From positions 4,154,001 to 4,218,000 of the forward strand of contig NZ_JAGIOB010000001.1 in NCBI RefSeq assembly GCF_017876495.1: DNA of 64,000 nucleotides, in the 5' to 3' direction. Numbering within the stretch: position 1 is the first letter of the stretch; the number at the start of each line of letters is the position of its first letter. Source of the DNA: Microlunatus capsulatus. GTDB taxonomy: Bacteria; Actinomycetota; Actinomycetes; Propionibacteriales; Propionibacteriaceae. The position numbers were made by a program, and so were the translations under genes. Positions 1-7,845 of the stretch are shown in pieces. The notes beneath the pieces were generated by a model. That model saw nothing but the letters and a program-made list of their open reading frames with translations, ran no database searches and was not told the DNA's origin.

Positions 1-308
1 TCCGTCAGCTCCCAGCTCACGCGCGTGGGCTCGGAGTCGGGGTACCACGCCGCCTTCCAGCTGAGCACCAGCCGGTGCGGCGGGTCGATCTCGAGGACGG
101 TGCCCTCGATGGCGACGTCGCCCATGCCCATCTGCTTCATCTCGGCGGTGGTCAGGTTGTTGAAGACCCCACCCGGGCGGGGGTCGAGCTCGACGTCGCC
201 GCCGTAGCCCCAGCGGTTGGTGTGCTCGGACCGGGTGATGGCGTCCCAGATCCGCTGGGCCGGGGCGTTGATGTAGATGCTGTAGATCTGGACCAGGTTC
301 TCGCTCAT
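1..308 (-). CDS. SRPBCC (AHSA1-type) domain protein, 3' end outside window
   Basis: Small START-like hydrophobic-pocket protein, partial: the first 102 or so codons are present and the C-terminus runs off the left edge. The start MSENLVQIYSIYINAPAQRI, then a WDAIT helix, a TNRWGYGG segment and a VLEIDPPHRLVLSW strand are typical of AHSA1/SRPBCC proteins. The ATG at 308 overlaps the stop of the upstream ArsR gene as ATGA, so the two are translationally coupled. ArsR-SRPBCC pairs are a recurrent actinobacterial module in which the regulator autoregulates the operon; the ligand or enzymatic role of the SRPBCC partner is generally unknown. Family assignment is secure; function is not. Confidence 0.85.
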   Translation of the reverse strand, partial: MSENLVQIYSIYINAPAQRIWDAITRSEHTNRWGYGGDVELDPRPGGVFNNLTTAEMKQMGMGDVAIEGTVLEIDPPHRLVLSWKAAWYPDSEPTRVSWELT

Positions 309-682
309 GTCGGGTCGTCCTCCGTGGTCGTCGGTGCCTCGAGAGCGTTCGGTGTCTCGAGGTGCTGCTTGAGGTCGAGCAGGAGGGCGGAGACGCCGGC
401 CCGCTCGGTGTACTTGCCGATCCAGCGCTGGTGGATCTGCTGGATGGGGACCGGGTTCAGGTGGTGCAGCTTCGCCCGGCCGTGCTTGCGGGTGATGACG
501 AGGTCGGCCTGCTCGAGCAGGCGCAGGTGCTTGGCCACGCCGAAGCGGGTCATCTCCACGTGCTGGTTGACGGCGGCCTCGAGCTCACCCAGCGAGCGGC
601 CGTCCCGCTGGTAGAGCGCGTCCAGGAGCAGTCGGCGGACGGGGTCTGCCAGAGCCCTGAACACGAGGTCGTCGGCATCCAC
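305..682 (-). CDS. ArsR-family winged-helix transcriptional regulator
   Basis: DNA-binding repressor-type protein of about 125 aa. It shows ALADPVRRLLLDAL (helix 1), a recognition helix around MTRFGVAKHLRLLEQADLV and a wing ITRKHGRAKLHHLNP. It lacks the ELCVCDL metal site of arsenic/metal sensors and resembles the ArsR subgroup paired with SRPBCC proteins. A longer reading from GTG at 712 is open, but that codon lies inside the operator; GTG at 682 is preferred because it sits 7 nt after a -10 box (690-695) and the helix-turn-helix domain starts there, which implies a leaderless mRNA. It is followed by the SRPBCC gene with an ATGA overlap. Autoregulation is inferred from the palindrome at 697-712. 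Confidence 0.85.
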   Translation of the reverse strand: MDADDLVFRALADPVRRLLLDALYQRDGRSLGELEAAVNQHVEMTRFGVAKHLRLLEQADLVITRKHGRAKLHHLNPVPIQQIHQRWIGKYTERAGVSALLLDLKQHLETPNALEAPTTTEDDPT

Positions 683-719
683 ACCCGGGACAATAGGTGA
701 CCTTTTGGTCACGTGTCAA
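682..719 (-). promoter_or_regulatory. Promoter and operator of the ArsR-SRPBCC operon
   Basis: Read on the minus strand: -35 TTGACA (719-714), an 18-nt spacer, -10 TATTGT (695-690), then GTG at 682. The spacer holds a perfect inverted repeat GTGACC-AAAA-GGTCAC (712-697). A repressor bound there would block RNA polymerase directly. The start codon coincides with the expected transcription start, so the mRNA should be leaderless. The sequence is seen; regulation by the adjacent ArsR protein is inference. Confidence 0.75.
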
Positions 720-897
720 CGGTTCGCCCCCTTGCGCTCCTGCTACGCCGAGGGCTTGCTCGTGCCCGCCGAGATCGGCGAGGACAACGGATACCGCGGC
801 TCCACCTCCCCCGTGCGTTGCTCCGCGAGGAGATCGGGCAGCAGCCATGGCTGGGCGGGACCGCGACGTAGCGGGCGCGTCGGCATACGGTGCCTGC

Positions 898-1413
898 ATG
901 TCCCAGCTCGAGGTGGCCGTCCGGCGGGCAGGACCCCACGAGATGGGGATCCTCGAGCGGTTGTGGCTGATGTTCCGCCACGACCTCTCGGAGTTCCGCG
1001 GTGTCCTGCCCGGACCCGACGGCAGCTTCCGCAGCGACAGGCTCCGGGCCGCCGTCGAGGATCCCGCGTGGGCTGCCTACCTCGTCTGGGCCGACGACCG
1101 ACCCGTCGGCCTGGCCCTCGTCCGGGCGCTCGACCAGCCGGTCCGGGTCCTCAACGGCTTCTTTGTCGTCCGCGGAGCGCGCCGCACCGGGACCGGGTCG
1201 CGTGCCGTCCTCCAGGTCCTCGCGAATCACCCCGGTCCCTGGGAGGTCGCCTTCCAGGCCGACAACGCCGCCGCCGTCCAGTTCTGGCGCCGCGTCGCGA
1301 GCGCGACGTCGGGCGACGCCTGGACGGAAGAACGACGTGCCGTCCCCGGCCGACCCGACCTGCCGCCCGATGTGTGGATCTCCTTCTCCCACCAGCAGAC
1401 CGCAGCTCCGTGA
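898..1413 (+). CDS. GNAT-family N-acetyltransferase
   Basis: Predicted acetyl-CoA-dependent N-acetyltransferase of 171 aa; substrate unknown. The order of elements fits GNAT: an N-terminal VAVRRAGPHEMGILERLW strand-helix, a central YLVWADDRPVGLALV strand, a motif A region VVRGARRTGTGSRAVLQVL that is a weak match to the Q/RxxGxG/A acetyl-CoA loop, and a late FQADNAAAVQFWRRVA helix (motif B, the usual NxxAxxFY area). ATG at 898 is chosen because it lies 6 nt after a TACGGT box (886-891), suggesting a leaderless transcript. An upstream in-frame extension to 697 would cross the ArsR operator and is not credible. Confidence 0.8.
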   Translation: MSQLEVAVRRAGPHEMGILERLWLMFRHDLSEFRGVLPGPDGSFRSDRLRAAVEDPAWAAYLVWADDRPVGLALVRALDQPVRVLNGFFVVRGARRTGTGSRAVLQVLANHPGPWEVAFQADNAAAVQFWRRVASATSGDAWTEERRAVPGRPDLPPDVWISFSHQQTAAP

Positions 1414-1595
1414 GCCAGCCCGCGTGGGGTGCGCACGCACCGGCCGGCCTGGACCTGGGGCGGGCCGGAGCGACCTGAGGACCGCGCACCGGGTCGCGGC
1501 CGGGGGAGGGGTGCCAGCCGCGAGGGGTGCGGGCCGTCCGCCGCCGCCGAGCACCGGTCGTCGCCGGGCCGCGGGCGAGGACCTAGGTTGCAGCC

Positions 1596-2264
1596 GTGCA
1601 CATGTATCCGCCGTTGGCGGTCGAGATCACGACGCCGCTCCTGTCCCTGAGGGGCGCCACCGACGACCTGCTGGCCGAGCTCGCTCCCCTGGTGCGCGCG
1701 GGCGAGGCGGTCGCCGAGCCGCCTCCGTTCGACGACCCGATGTCGCTGTACGAGGTGGATCCCGAGCGGCGCGTCCAGCGGTGGCTGCAGGGCGTCTGGC
1801 GGGGCCGGGGCAGCGTCAGCGCTGACCTGTGGCGGCTCTCGTTCGTCGTGGTGCACGACGGCCGTGCGGTGGGGATGCAGGACCTGATCGGTCAGCGTTT
1901 CGACGTCTTCCGCTCGGCCACCTCGTTCTCCTGGCTGGCTCGGTCGGCCCGCGGGCGCGGGTTGGGTCGAGAGATGCGAGCCGCCGTCCTCCACCTCGCC
2001 TTCGAGGGCCTGGGTGCGGACCGGGCGGAGAGCGAGGCCTTCACCGACAACGCCGGCTCCAACCGGATCTCCCAGTCGACGGGTTACGTGGCCAACGGGA
2101 CCACCTGGGCCACCCGGCAGGGGTCGGCGGCGGTGCTCCAGCGTTGGCAGCTCAGCCGGGAGGACTGGCTCCCGCGACGGCGGGACGACATCTCGCTGGC
2201 AGGAGTTGCTGCCTGCCGGGCTGCGCTCGCCATCTCGGCACGTCCTCCCACGTCCGAGCGGTGA
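1596..2264 (+). CDS. GNAT-family N-acetyltransferase (RimJ/RimL-like)
   Basis: 222-aa acetyltransferase-like protein. It has the RimJ/L layout: an N-terminal strand LLSLRGATDDLLAEL, a long acceptor-binding insertion with an aromatic-rich WLQGVWRGRG stretch, a strand LSFVVVHDGRAVGMQDL, the acetyl-CoA loop SARGRGLGREMRAAVL, and DNAGSNRISQSTGYV as motif B. RimJ/L members acetylate protein N-termini, antibiotics or small molecules, and the substrate here cannot be read. GTG at 1596 sits 6 nt after TAGGTT (1584-1589), which supports this start over the ATG two codons later. Confidence 0.8.
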   Translation: MHMYPPLAVEITTPLLSLRGATDDLLAELAPLVRAGEAVAEPPPFDDPMSLYEVDPERRVQRWLQGVWRGRGSVSADLWRLSFVVVHDGRAVGMQDLIGQRFDVFRSATSFSWLARSARGRGLGREMRAAVLHLAFEGLGADRAESEAFTDNAGSNRISQSTGYVANGTTWATRQGSAAVLQRWQLSREDWLPRRRDDISLAGVAACRAALAISARPPTSER

Positions 2265-2576
2265 GGGTCCGAGAGCGGTGTGCCAGCCCAGGTCCGACCG
2301 ATCTCGCACCCCCCGTTGTCGACCCTGGGCGGAGCGCACTGGTCTCCGGCCCTCGAGCGGGACGCGCGCGAGCCGGAGCGGCCATGGGCGCTCTCGCACC
2401 GTCCCGGACGCCCCTCCGAGGCGCTGAGCGGTCTCAGCGGGGGCGAGGAACTCGTCGGGTGGGGCAGGCCAGCAGCTCCGGCGCCCCGCGGTGCACGAGC
2501 TCTTCACCGTGCTGCGGTAGACCTCGGCGGGGTCTGACCGTTGACGGGCCCGGCGGGGTGCGGTAGGTCTGGCCGG
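2265..2576. other. 312-nt gap without a convincing gene
   Basis: Short open frames exist on both strands but their third-position composition is not the strong G/C bias of neighbouring genes and none has a recognisable domain. The right end carries the promoter of the next gene: TTGACG (2541-2546), 17 nt, TAGGTC (2564-2569), then ATG after 7 nt. Nothing else was recognised. Confidence 0.5.
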
Positions 2577-3278
2577 ATGAGACGCCGGGTGGTCCTCCTG
2601 CCGTGCGTGGCGCTGATGATCCTCCTGACCGCAGCGGGCTGCCCCGCGGGCGCGCTGGACGAGGCCCTCAAGGCCGCGAAGGCTGTCGAGCGGTCGAGCT
2701 CTACCCGAGAGGTCGACGACGGCAGCCGGGCTCTGCGCGACCTGAACCCGGCGAAGCTGGACCCTGCTCAGCGGCAGGTCCGGCAGCAACAGCTGGCGGT
2801 CGTCGACGGTGTGCTCGAGCGAGCAGCCGGTGCCGAGGTGCAGAGCGGAGCCGCGGCGGCAGACCTGCAGATCCCGACCTTGGCCGACGAGACGGCGGCG
2901 CTGGTCACGCCGCCCGACTCCAGACCTGACTTCCTGGCCGACGTCCGCGCCGAGACCCGCGAGCAGATCAAGTCGGCGGCCTGCGACACCTTGTTGAACG
3001 CTGCTGCTCCCGAGCAGACCCCCGACCCGAGCGGGGAGGGCGCGGCGAAGTACGCGACCCAGGCGATCGAGCACCTGCAGGTCACGTGGGCACTGCCGGG
3101 CTCTCTGCAACAGGTGCACGGCTGGGCGAGGTGGACGCAGGGAGTGGTGGAGGACGCTCAGCAGGTCCAGGCGGCGGTCGAGGCGAACCCGCAGACCTAC
3201 GTGAACTACGCCACGAAGCCACCGGTCCTCCGAGGCACCATCGCCTACGCCAGGTACTGCTACGCGCGGCCTCGTTGA
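2577..3278 (+). CDS. Probable secreted or lipoprotein of unknown function
   Basis: 233-aa protein with an export signal: MRRRVVLLPCVALMILLTAA followed by GCPAG. The Cys after AAG is a possible lipidation site, but the lipobox is weak because the -3 position is Ala rather than Leu. The mature part is alpha-helical and Gln/Ala/Glu-rich, with only two further Cys (CDTLL and YCYARPR), which could form a disulfide. No family was recognised. ATG at 2577 is preferred because it follows a -35/-10 pair by 7 nt. The reading is clearly coding, with high G/C at codon position 3 throughout. Confidence 0.65.
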   Translation: MRRRVVLLPCVALMILLTAAGCPAGALDEALKAAKAVERSSSTREVDDGSRALRDLNPAKLDPAQRQVRQQQLAVVDGVLERAAGAEVQSGAAAADLQIPTLADETAALVTPPDSRPDFLADVRAETREQIKSAACDTLLNAAAPEQTPDPSGEGAAKYATQAIEHLQVTWALPGSLQQVHGWARWTQGVVEDAQQVQAAVEANPQTYVNYATKPPVLRGTIAYARYCYARPR

Positions 3279-3425
3279 CGGGTCCGTGCAGGCGTGCGTC
3301 GGCCGCCCCTCAGGCAGGAGTCGACCGTCTGCGGCACGGATCGCCGGTGGTCCTCCGTGCCGCCCCGGCTGCGGTGCGGGACGTGCACAGCGCGGCGCCG
3401 TCGAGCTCACACGACGCAGCCCGGG

Positions 3426-3769
3426 TCAGTCGCGGTGCTGCACCACGTCGAGGAGGTTGCCGTCGGGAGCCCGGACGAAGAAGCGGGTCACGCCCCACTC
3501 CTCGGTGGTGAGCGGATGGACGATCTCGTAGCCACGCTCCCGCGCTCGAGCGTGGGCAGCGTCGATGTCGTCGACCCGGACCGAGAGCACAGGGTTCACA
3601 GGGGCCGTGGCGTCGCGGGTCACCAGCTGGATCCTGGTCCCGCCCTGCGGGGAGGCGTACCGCGCCACCCACCCCCGGTTGAACCCCTCCTCGCTCAACC
3701 CCAGGTACCGGTGCAGAACGGCCTCGCCTCGTCGAGGTCGGCCGCGTGCAGGTCGCCGTTCGCCACCAC
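3426..3769 (-). pseudogene. Frameshifted VOC/glyoxalase-like gene
   Basis: A vicinal-oxygen-chelate domain split over two frames. The long frame gives YLGLSEEGFNRGWVARYASP, a strand LSVRVDDIDAAHARARERGY and the end VRAPDGNLLDVVQHRD, a normal VOC C-terminal half. The expected first strand and helix are absent from that frame, whose upstream reading is Arg-rich nonsense. They appear in the next frame as VVANGDLHAADLDEARPF followed by CTG. The switch maps to about 3705-3716, where one missing base would restore an F-Y/C-T-G-Y-L-G-L junction. It therefore looks like a one-base deletion, or a sequencing error. If intact it would be a small dioxygenase/lyase-fold enzyme. Confidence 0.6.
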
Positions 3770-3807
3770 CGTCGACGGCAGGGGTGAACTGCTGCACACT
3801 GCACCTC

Positions 3808-4197
3808 GTGATCCGCGTCGAACTGGTTCTCGGGCTGCTCGTCTTCGTGCTCTGGCTGTTCAGCCTGCTCGAGGTGGTCAGGAGCGACGACGGAGCGGTC
3901 CGCCACCTCCCCAAGCTGGTCTGGCTGCTCGTCGTCCTCCTGTTCCCGCTGGTGGGCTCGATCGCGTGGCTGGTGGCCGGCCGACCGGTCGGGGCGCCGC
4001 GAACGGGTCATCTCGAGCGCGCGGCGCCCGCGTACCCCGAGTACGACCGGCCCGGCCGCGCCGCCGCGAGCACGCCGGAGGCGGACGAGGCCTTCCTGCG
4101 GAAGGTGCGCGAGCGCGCCGAGGCGCAGCGCCGTGCCTACCGGGAGCAGCAGCGGGGGCGGGAGCACCAGGAGGGTGGCGGGTCCGAGCCCTCCTGA
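3808..4197 (+). CDS. PLDc_N domain membrane protein
   Basis: 129-aa membrane protein with two transmembrane segments: VELVLGLLVFVLWLFSLLEV (about residues 4-23) and LVWLLVVLLFPLVGSIAWLV (about 36-55). The short loop and the P-L-V-G-S-I-A-W-L pattern match the PLDc_N domain (PF13396), found at the N-terminus of cardiolipin synthases or alone in small actinobacterial proteins like this one. No phospholipase HKD motif follows, so it is not itself a synthase. The tail is charged and helical (EADEAFLRKVRERAEAQRRA), probably cytoplasmic. GTG at 3808 is the first start before the first membrane segment. Function unknown. Confidence 0.8.
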   Translation: MIRVELVLGLLVFVLWLFSLLEVVRSDDGAVRHLPKLVWLLVVLLFPLVGSIAWLVAGRPVGAPRTGHLERAAPAYPEYDRPGRAAASTPEADEAFLRKVRERAEAQRRAYREQQRGREHQEGGGSEPS

Positions 4198-4458
4198 GCC
4201 GCGCGGCCCGCGCTGCAGCCGGAGCCGGCTCGTCCTCGTCGGGTGACGTCGGGCCGGTCAGCGGCGCGAGCAGCGGCAACCCTCGCACGGGACGCACGCA
4301 GTAACCGACCCGCGGGCGGTGGCCACGGCTGCGACGTGAACCTGGCCCAGCTGGCCGGCGAGGCGGAGGGCGCTGCACCCAGGAGCACCCCCGGGGTCGG
4401 GGTCGAGGTCGGAGGACCGCCGCCTGACGGCGGGGGCGGCGTCGCTAGAGTCCCGACC

Positions 4459-5325
4459 ATGTTCACCGACCTCGCTCTCGGCGCCCTCGGCCACCCGCGC
4501 GACCTCCCGACCGCTCTCGAGCTCGCGGCCCGGCACGGGTTCGGCGGGGTGGACCCCGACGTCGGCCACCTCCGCGGGCTGCGCAGCCGGACGCAGGTGC
4601 AGGAGCTCGCCGACGACCTCACGAGCCGCGGCCTGCGGTGGGGCATCGGCGGCCTCCCCGTGTCGCTGACGGCGGCGCCGGCGGTCTTCGCCGAGCAGCT
4701 GGCGGCGCTGCCGCAGGTGGCGGAGATCCTGGCCGCGGCCGGGGTGGGCGCCGTCGGCACCTGGGTCAAGCCGATGGACGACGCGCTGACCTACCGGCGC
4801 AACTGGCGCCTCCACGTCGGGCGCCTCGCGCTGGTCGCCGGCGTCCTCGACGACGCCGGGATCCGCCTCGGGCTGGAGTACGTCGGGCCGAAGACGTTCT
4901 GGTCCACCGAGCGGTTCCCCTTCGTCCACACCCTGGCCGAGCTGCGCGAGCTGATCGCCGACGCCGGTGCCGGCAACGTCGGCGTCATCCTCGACACCTA
5001 CCACTGGTACACCGCGGGCGAGACCCCGGCGGACCTGCGGGCGCTGACCGCGTCCGACATCATCTCGGTCGACCTGAACGACGCGCGCGACGACCGGGAG
5101 CGCGACGAGCAGCAGGACCAGGACCGCCGGCTGCCCGGCACGACCGGGGTCATCGACCTGTCCGGCTTCGTGGACGTCCTCGTCGAGCTCGGCTACGACG
5201 GGCCGGTCAAGGCCGAGCCGTTCCTGTCCACGCTCGCCGAGCGTCCCGTCGACGACGTGCTCGCCGAGGTCTCGGACCTGCTCGACCGCGCGCTCGCCCC
5301 GGCGCAGGAGCTCTCCAGGAGCTAG
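4459..5325 (+). CDS. Sugar phosphate isomerase/epimerase-like TIM-barrel protein
   Basis: 288-aa xylose-isomerase-like TIM barrel (AP endonuclease family 2 fold). The usual metal ligands can be placed: E140 (GLEYVGP), D179 and H182 (ILDTYHWY), D205/N207 (VDLNDA) and E253 (KAEPF). Members isomerise or epimerise sugars and inositols such as hydroxypyruvate, tagatose or myo-inosose; substrate cannot be told here. It stands alone with no sugar transporter or kinase beside it. ATG at 4459 lies 7 nt after TAGAGT (4446-4451), favouring a leaderless transcript over the long upstream extension, which has no homology signal. Confidence 0.82.
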   Translation: MFTDLALGALGHPRDLPTALELAARHGFGGVDPDVGHLRGLRSRTQVQELADDLTSRGLRWGIGGLPVSLTAAPAVFAEQLAALPQVAEILAAAGVGAVGTWVKPMDDALTYRRNWRLHVGRLALVAGVLDDAGIRLGLEYVGPKTFWSTERFPFVHTLAELRELIADAGAGNVGVILDTYHWYTAGETPADLRALTASDIISVDLNDARDDRERDEQQDQDRRLPGTTGVIDLSGFVDVLVELGYDGPVKAEPFLSTLAERPVDDVLAEVSDLLDRALAPAQELSRS

Positions 5326-5381
5326 GCGGCGGACTCCTTGAGGGGCTGAGGGGAGCCCAGCTCTCGCCCACACGTGAACGC

Positions 5382-5416
5382 GCCGGTCAAGGGCGCACTT
5401 CTCGACCTTGACCGGC
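5382..5416 (+). terminator. Hairpin, possible terminator
   Basis: Perfect 11-bp inverted repeat GCCGGTCAAGG / CCTTGACCGGC with a 13-nt loop, 56 nt downstream of the TIM-barrel stop. There is no U-tract, as is common for hairpins in very GC-rich actinobacteria. An operator role for the next gene cannot be excluded. Confidence 0.5.
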
Positions 5417-5562
5417 TCGGACCAGCGCTGGTATCCGTGGGCCAGCACGTCCACCCCCACCGTGCAGGGCGTTCCCGCCCCGTCCGACCGGACCGGCGTC
5501 CTGGCCGGGCGACCACGGCTCGAGCACGTCATGCGTGATCGGCGTGCTCCTGGAGGTGTGGC

Positions 5563-6402
5563 GTGACCGGTGTACCCCGACGGCTCCCCAGTCCGGCAGG
5601 GCTCCGGGCCCGGGGCCGGGAGTGGGTCTTCGGCCCGGGCGGACGCAGCCCACGCCGGGCGGCGGACGTGATCTGCCGGCTCTCCAACGACGACGTGGTC
5701 CGCTTCTGCCGAGCCCACCAGCTCGGCCTCGACGAGACCGTCACCCAGCTGGTCAGCACCGGCACGAGCCTGGCCCGCTTCGGGGACGGCGAGCTCGGCG
5801 CCATGATGAGACCGGGCTACGACCTCTACCTGCAACGCTCGTCCCCGCAGCTGATGGCCGAGCTGCGCGGCATCTGGACGCTGGACGACCTGGACCCGGC
5901 CACGCTCCTGCTGGGGTTCCCGCTCCCGTTCACCGGGTCCTACTGGTCCGGTGTCTGGGGGAGCCTCTGGCCGGAGCTGCGGTTGATCACCCGGGACGAC
6001 CTCCGGTACGGGAACACCCACGTCACCCGGCCGGTCTACTTCCGGCGCCTGCGGGGCCGGGGCGTCGACCTCTGGCGCGCGGTGTGGGCCGACCAATCCG
6101 TGTGCGTCGTCACCGGCACGGGGTCACGGTTCGACCTGATCCCGGAGCTCTTCGGCAGCGCCGCCTCGGTCGTCCGCGAGACGGCGCCGCCCGTGGACGC
6201 GTACGCCGACGTGGACGCCCTGGAGCGGCGGCTCCTGGCGATCCCCGTCGACCTCTTCCTGCTCTCCCTCGGCCCGACGGCGACCGTCCTGGCCGCGCGG
6301 CTGTCGCGCCGCGGCCGGCGCGCCCTCGACATCGGCCACATCGTGAACAGCTACAAGACGGTCTTCCACGGGGCTGACCGGCCCGAGCACCAGCCGCTCT
6401 AG
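5563..6402 (+). CDS. GT-D fold glycosyltransferase (DUF1792-like)
   Basis: 279-aa predicted glycosyltransferase. The motif LARFGDGELGAMM (D75, E77) matches the invariant sugar-nucleotide-binding region of GT-D enzymes (PF08759, DUF1792), and the later LFLLSLGPTATVLAARLSRR with ALDIGHIV matches their second conserved block. Characterised GT-D enzymes add hexoses to serine-rich repeat glycoproteins in streptococci. Here no adhesin or other glycosyltransferase is adjacent, so the acceptor is unknown; in actinobacteria such genes usually belong to cell-surface polysaccharide work. GTG at 5563 has a Shine-Dalgarno GGAGGTG a few bases upstream. The N-terminal 30 residues are Pro/Arg-rich and probably unstructured. 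Confidence 0.75.
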   Translation: MTGVPRRLPSPAGLRARGREWVFGPGGRSPRRAADVICRLSNDDVVRFCRAHQLGLDETVTQLVSTGTSLARFGDGELGAMMRPGYDLYLQRSSPQLMAELRGIWTLDDLDPATLLLGFPLPFTGSYWSGVWGSLWPELRLITRDDLRYGNTHVTRPVYFRRLRGRGVDLWRAVWADQSVCVVTGTGSRFDLIPELFGSAASVVRETAPPVDAYADVDALERRLLAIPVDLFLLSLGPTATVLAARLSRRGRRALDIGHIVNSYKTVFHGADRPEHQPL

Positions 6403-6455
6403 CGGCGACCGCCGCAGGAGAGGGGAGAGCGCCGCGGTCGGGCGACCGCTGGGCG

Positions 6456-6902
6456 TCAGTCCCGCAGGGCGTCCGGTCGGCCCTTCTGCGGTCGTCGTCT
6501 CGACCGCGCGAGCGCGCGCACGTCCCCCTCGAACAGCGTGATCGCGGCGAAGGCGTTCACGTGGTGGTGGGTGACGCGCTGGCCCACCAGGGGCAACGGG
6601 TAGCGGGGGTCCTCGTACCAGGCGCAGATCCGCCGGACGTCCGCGTGCTCGTCGTCGGTCATCCCGAGCGCACGTTCCCAGAGCGCGTCCTCGCCGTAGT
6701 CCCACAGGGCCTGGGCGATGGCCAGCGGGGACACGTGGACGATGAGCTGAGGGCGCGGCCGCAGCAGCTCCTCGAGAGGACGTGGCCCCCCGTCTCCGCG
6801 TCCCGCGACCGGTCCGTCCTCCGTCGAACGGGACGACCTCGCCGGCGTCGGGCGCGCCCGGGCCCTGACGTGGTGCAGCCAGGTCGTGAAGAGCGAGGTC
6901 AC
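6456..6902 (-). CDS. Hypothetical protein
   Basis: 148-aa soluble protein with no recognised family. Its conserved-looking core is the C-terminal two thirds: IVHVSPLAIAQALWDYGED, ALGMTDDEHADVRRICAWYED, then RVTHHHVNAFAAITLFEGDV, rich in His, Asp, Glu and Trp, followed by a basic tail. The cluster H-H-H near residue 112 could bind metal but this is only a possibility. Codon third positions are strongly G/C, supporting a real gene. GTG at 6902 follows a GATGAT box by 6 nt. It is convergent with the GT-D gene and not in an operon. Confidence 0.6.
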   Translation of the reverse strand: MTSLFTTWLHHVRARARPTPARSSRSTEDGPVAGRGDGGPRPLEELLRPRPQLIVHVSPLAIAQALWDYGEDALWERALGMTDDEHADVRRICAWYEDPRYPLPLVGQRVTHHHVNAFAAITLFEGDVRALARSRRRPQKGRPDALRD

Positions 6903-7094
6903 GAGCCCATCATCGACCGTCAGCCCGGGACGGCGACCTCCGGCAGCCGTCGTGCGGGCGGCGCTCCGAGCCGGCCGGCAGACGGGCGCCAGGACCAGCG
7001 GAACGTGGCCACCGGTGGATCACCAGGAGGAGCGGGTCTCCGCCGGACCTGCGGCGACGGACCCGTCACCGCCCGGACCGCGACCGGCCCCCGG

Positions 7095-7571
7095 TCACCG
7101 CGGTCCCAGCCCGGTCAGCCCGTCGAGGAGCTCGCGGGCCAGGTCCAGGTGGCCGACGTGCCGGGCGATCTCCTCGATCACGTGCAGCAGCACGCCCCGG
7201 ACCGTGGTCACCTCCCCGACGAGCTGCTCGGGCTGGACCGTCAACGGGTCGTCCAGGGCGAACCGGGTGAGGATCTGGTCGGAGCGCTCGCACTCCGCGC
7301 GGTAGGACACCGCGGCCCCCACCAGCGTCGACACCTCTCCCGGGGAGGCGGGCGCGTCGGTCGTGTCGCCGTCGAGCACCAGCAGGAACCAGTGCCGTTC
7401 GACGCCCCCGAGGTGCACGAGCAGGTCGAACGGTGTCCAGCCGCTGGGGACGACGCTCCGCCGGGCGTCCGCCTCGGAGAGGCCGTCGACGACCTGCAGG
7501 GCTGACCGGCGGTTCGCGGCGAGGAAGTGCAGGAGCGCTCGGCGTTCGTCGGTGTCGGGGCCGGTGACCAT
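7095..7571 (-). CDS. DinB-superfamily protein (DUF664-like)
   Basis: 158-aa four-helix-bundle protein of the DinB/YfiT type. The elements are an N-terminal helix RRALLHFLAANRRSALQVVD, the conserved GWTPFDLLVHLGGVERHWF with the first metal His, and the C-terminal LLHVIEEIARHVGHLDLARE with the H-x3-H pair typical of DUF664. Family members bind a divalent metal and include thiol transferases using mycothiol or bacillithiol; this one is uncharacterised. ATG at 7571 is used because it lies 7 nt after TACCGT on the minus strand. The longer upstream reading crosses a short tandem repeat and looks non-coding. Confidence 0.78.
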   Translation of the reverse strand: MVTGPDTDERRALLHFLAANRRSALQVVDGLSEADARRSVVPSGWTPFDLLVHLGGVERHWFLLVLDGDTTDAPASPGEVSTLVGAAVSYRAECERSDQILTRFALDDPLTVQPEQLVGEVTTVRGVLLHVIEEIARHVGHLDLARELLDGLTGLGPR

Positions 7572-7590
7572 GGTCGGCACGGTAGCGCCG

Positions 7591-7617
7591 GTCGTGCGCC
7601 GTCGTGCGCCGTCGTGC
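7591..7617. repeat. Short tandem repeat, 10-bp unit
   Basis: About 2.7 copies of the unit GTCGTGCGCC between the divergent DinB-like and AlkZ-like genes. A slippage-prone tract; no function can be assigned. Confidence 0.6.
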
Positions 7618-7845
7618 GGGGACCGGGCCGGCACCGACGGCGCGACGGCGAGCGCTTCCCCTGCCACGTGTGAGGGCGGTTGAGTGGCGGCCCAGAGGCT
7701 GGGCGACGTCCGGTTGCGCTACCATCGCCGGCGCTCAGGTCGGGGGGCAGCCTGCGCCAGCGTGCGGGGGAGGCTGCGCCCCGGCTGCTCGGGCGACGAG
7801 CCCGCGCCGCAGGACGGTGGTCAGCAGCGCCGCTACGGTGACGGC

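Noticed and set aside
697-897. N-terminal extension of the first GNAT gene
   Set aside because: It would cross the ArsR operator and lacks homology; ATG 898 has a -10 box at the right distance.
2280-2537. 85-aa open frame in the 2.3-2.5 kb gap
   Set aside because: Weak codon-position bias, no start signal and no recognisable motif.
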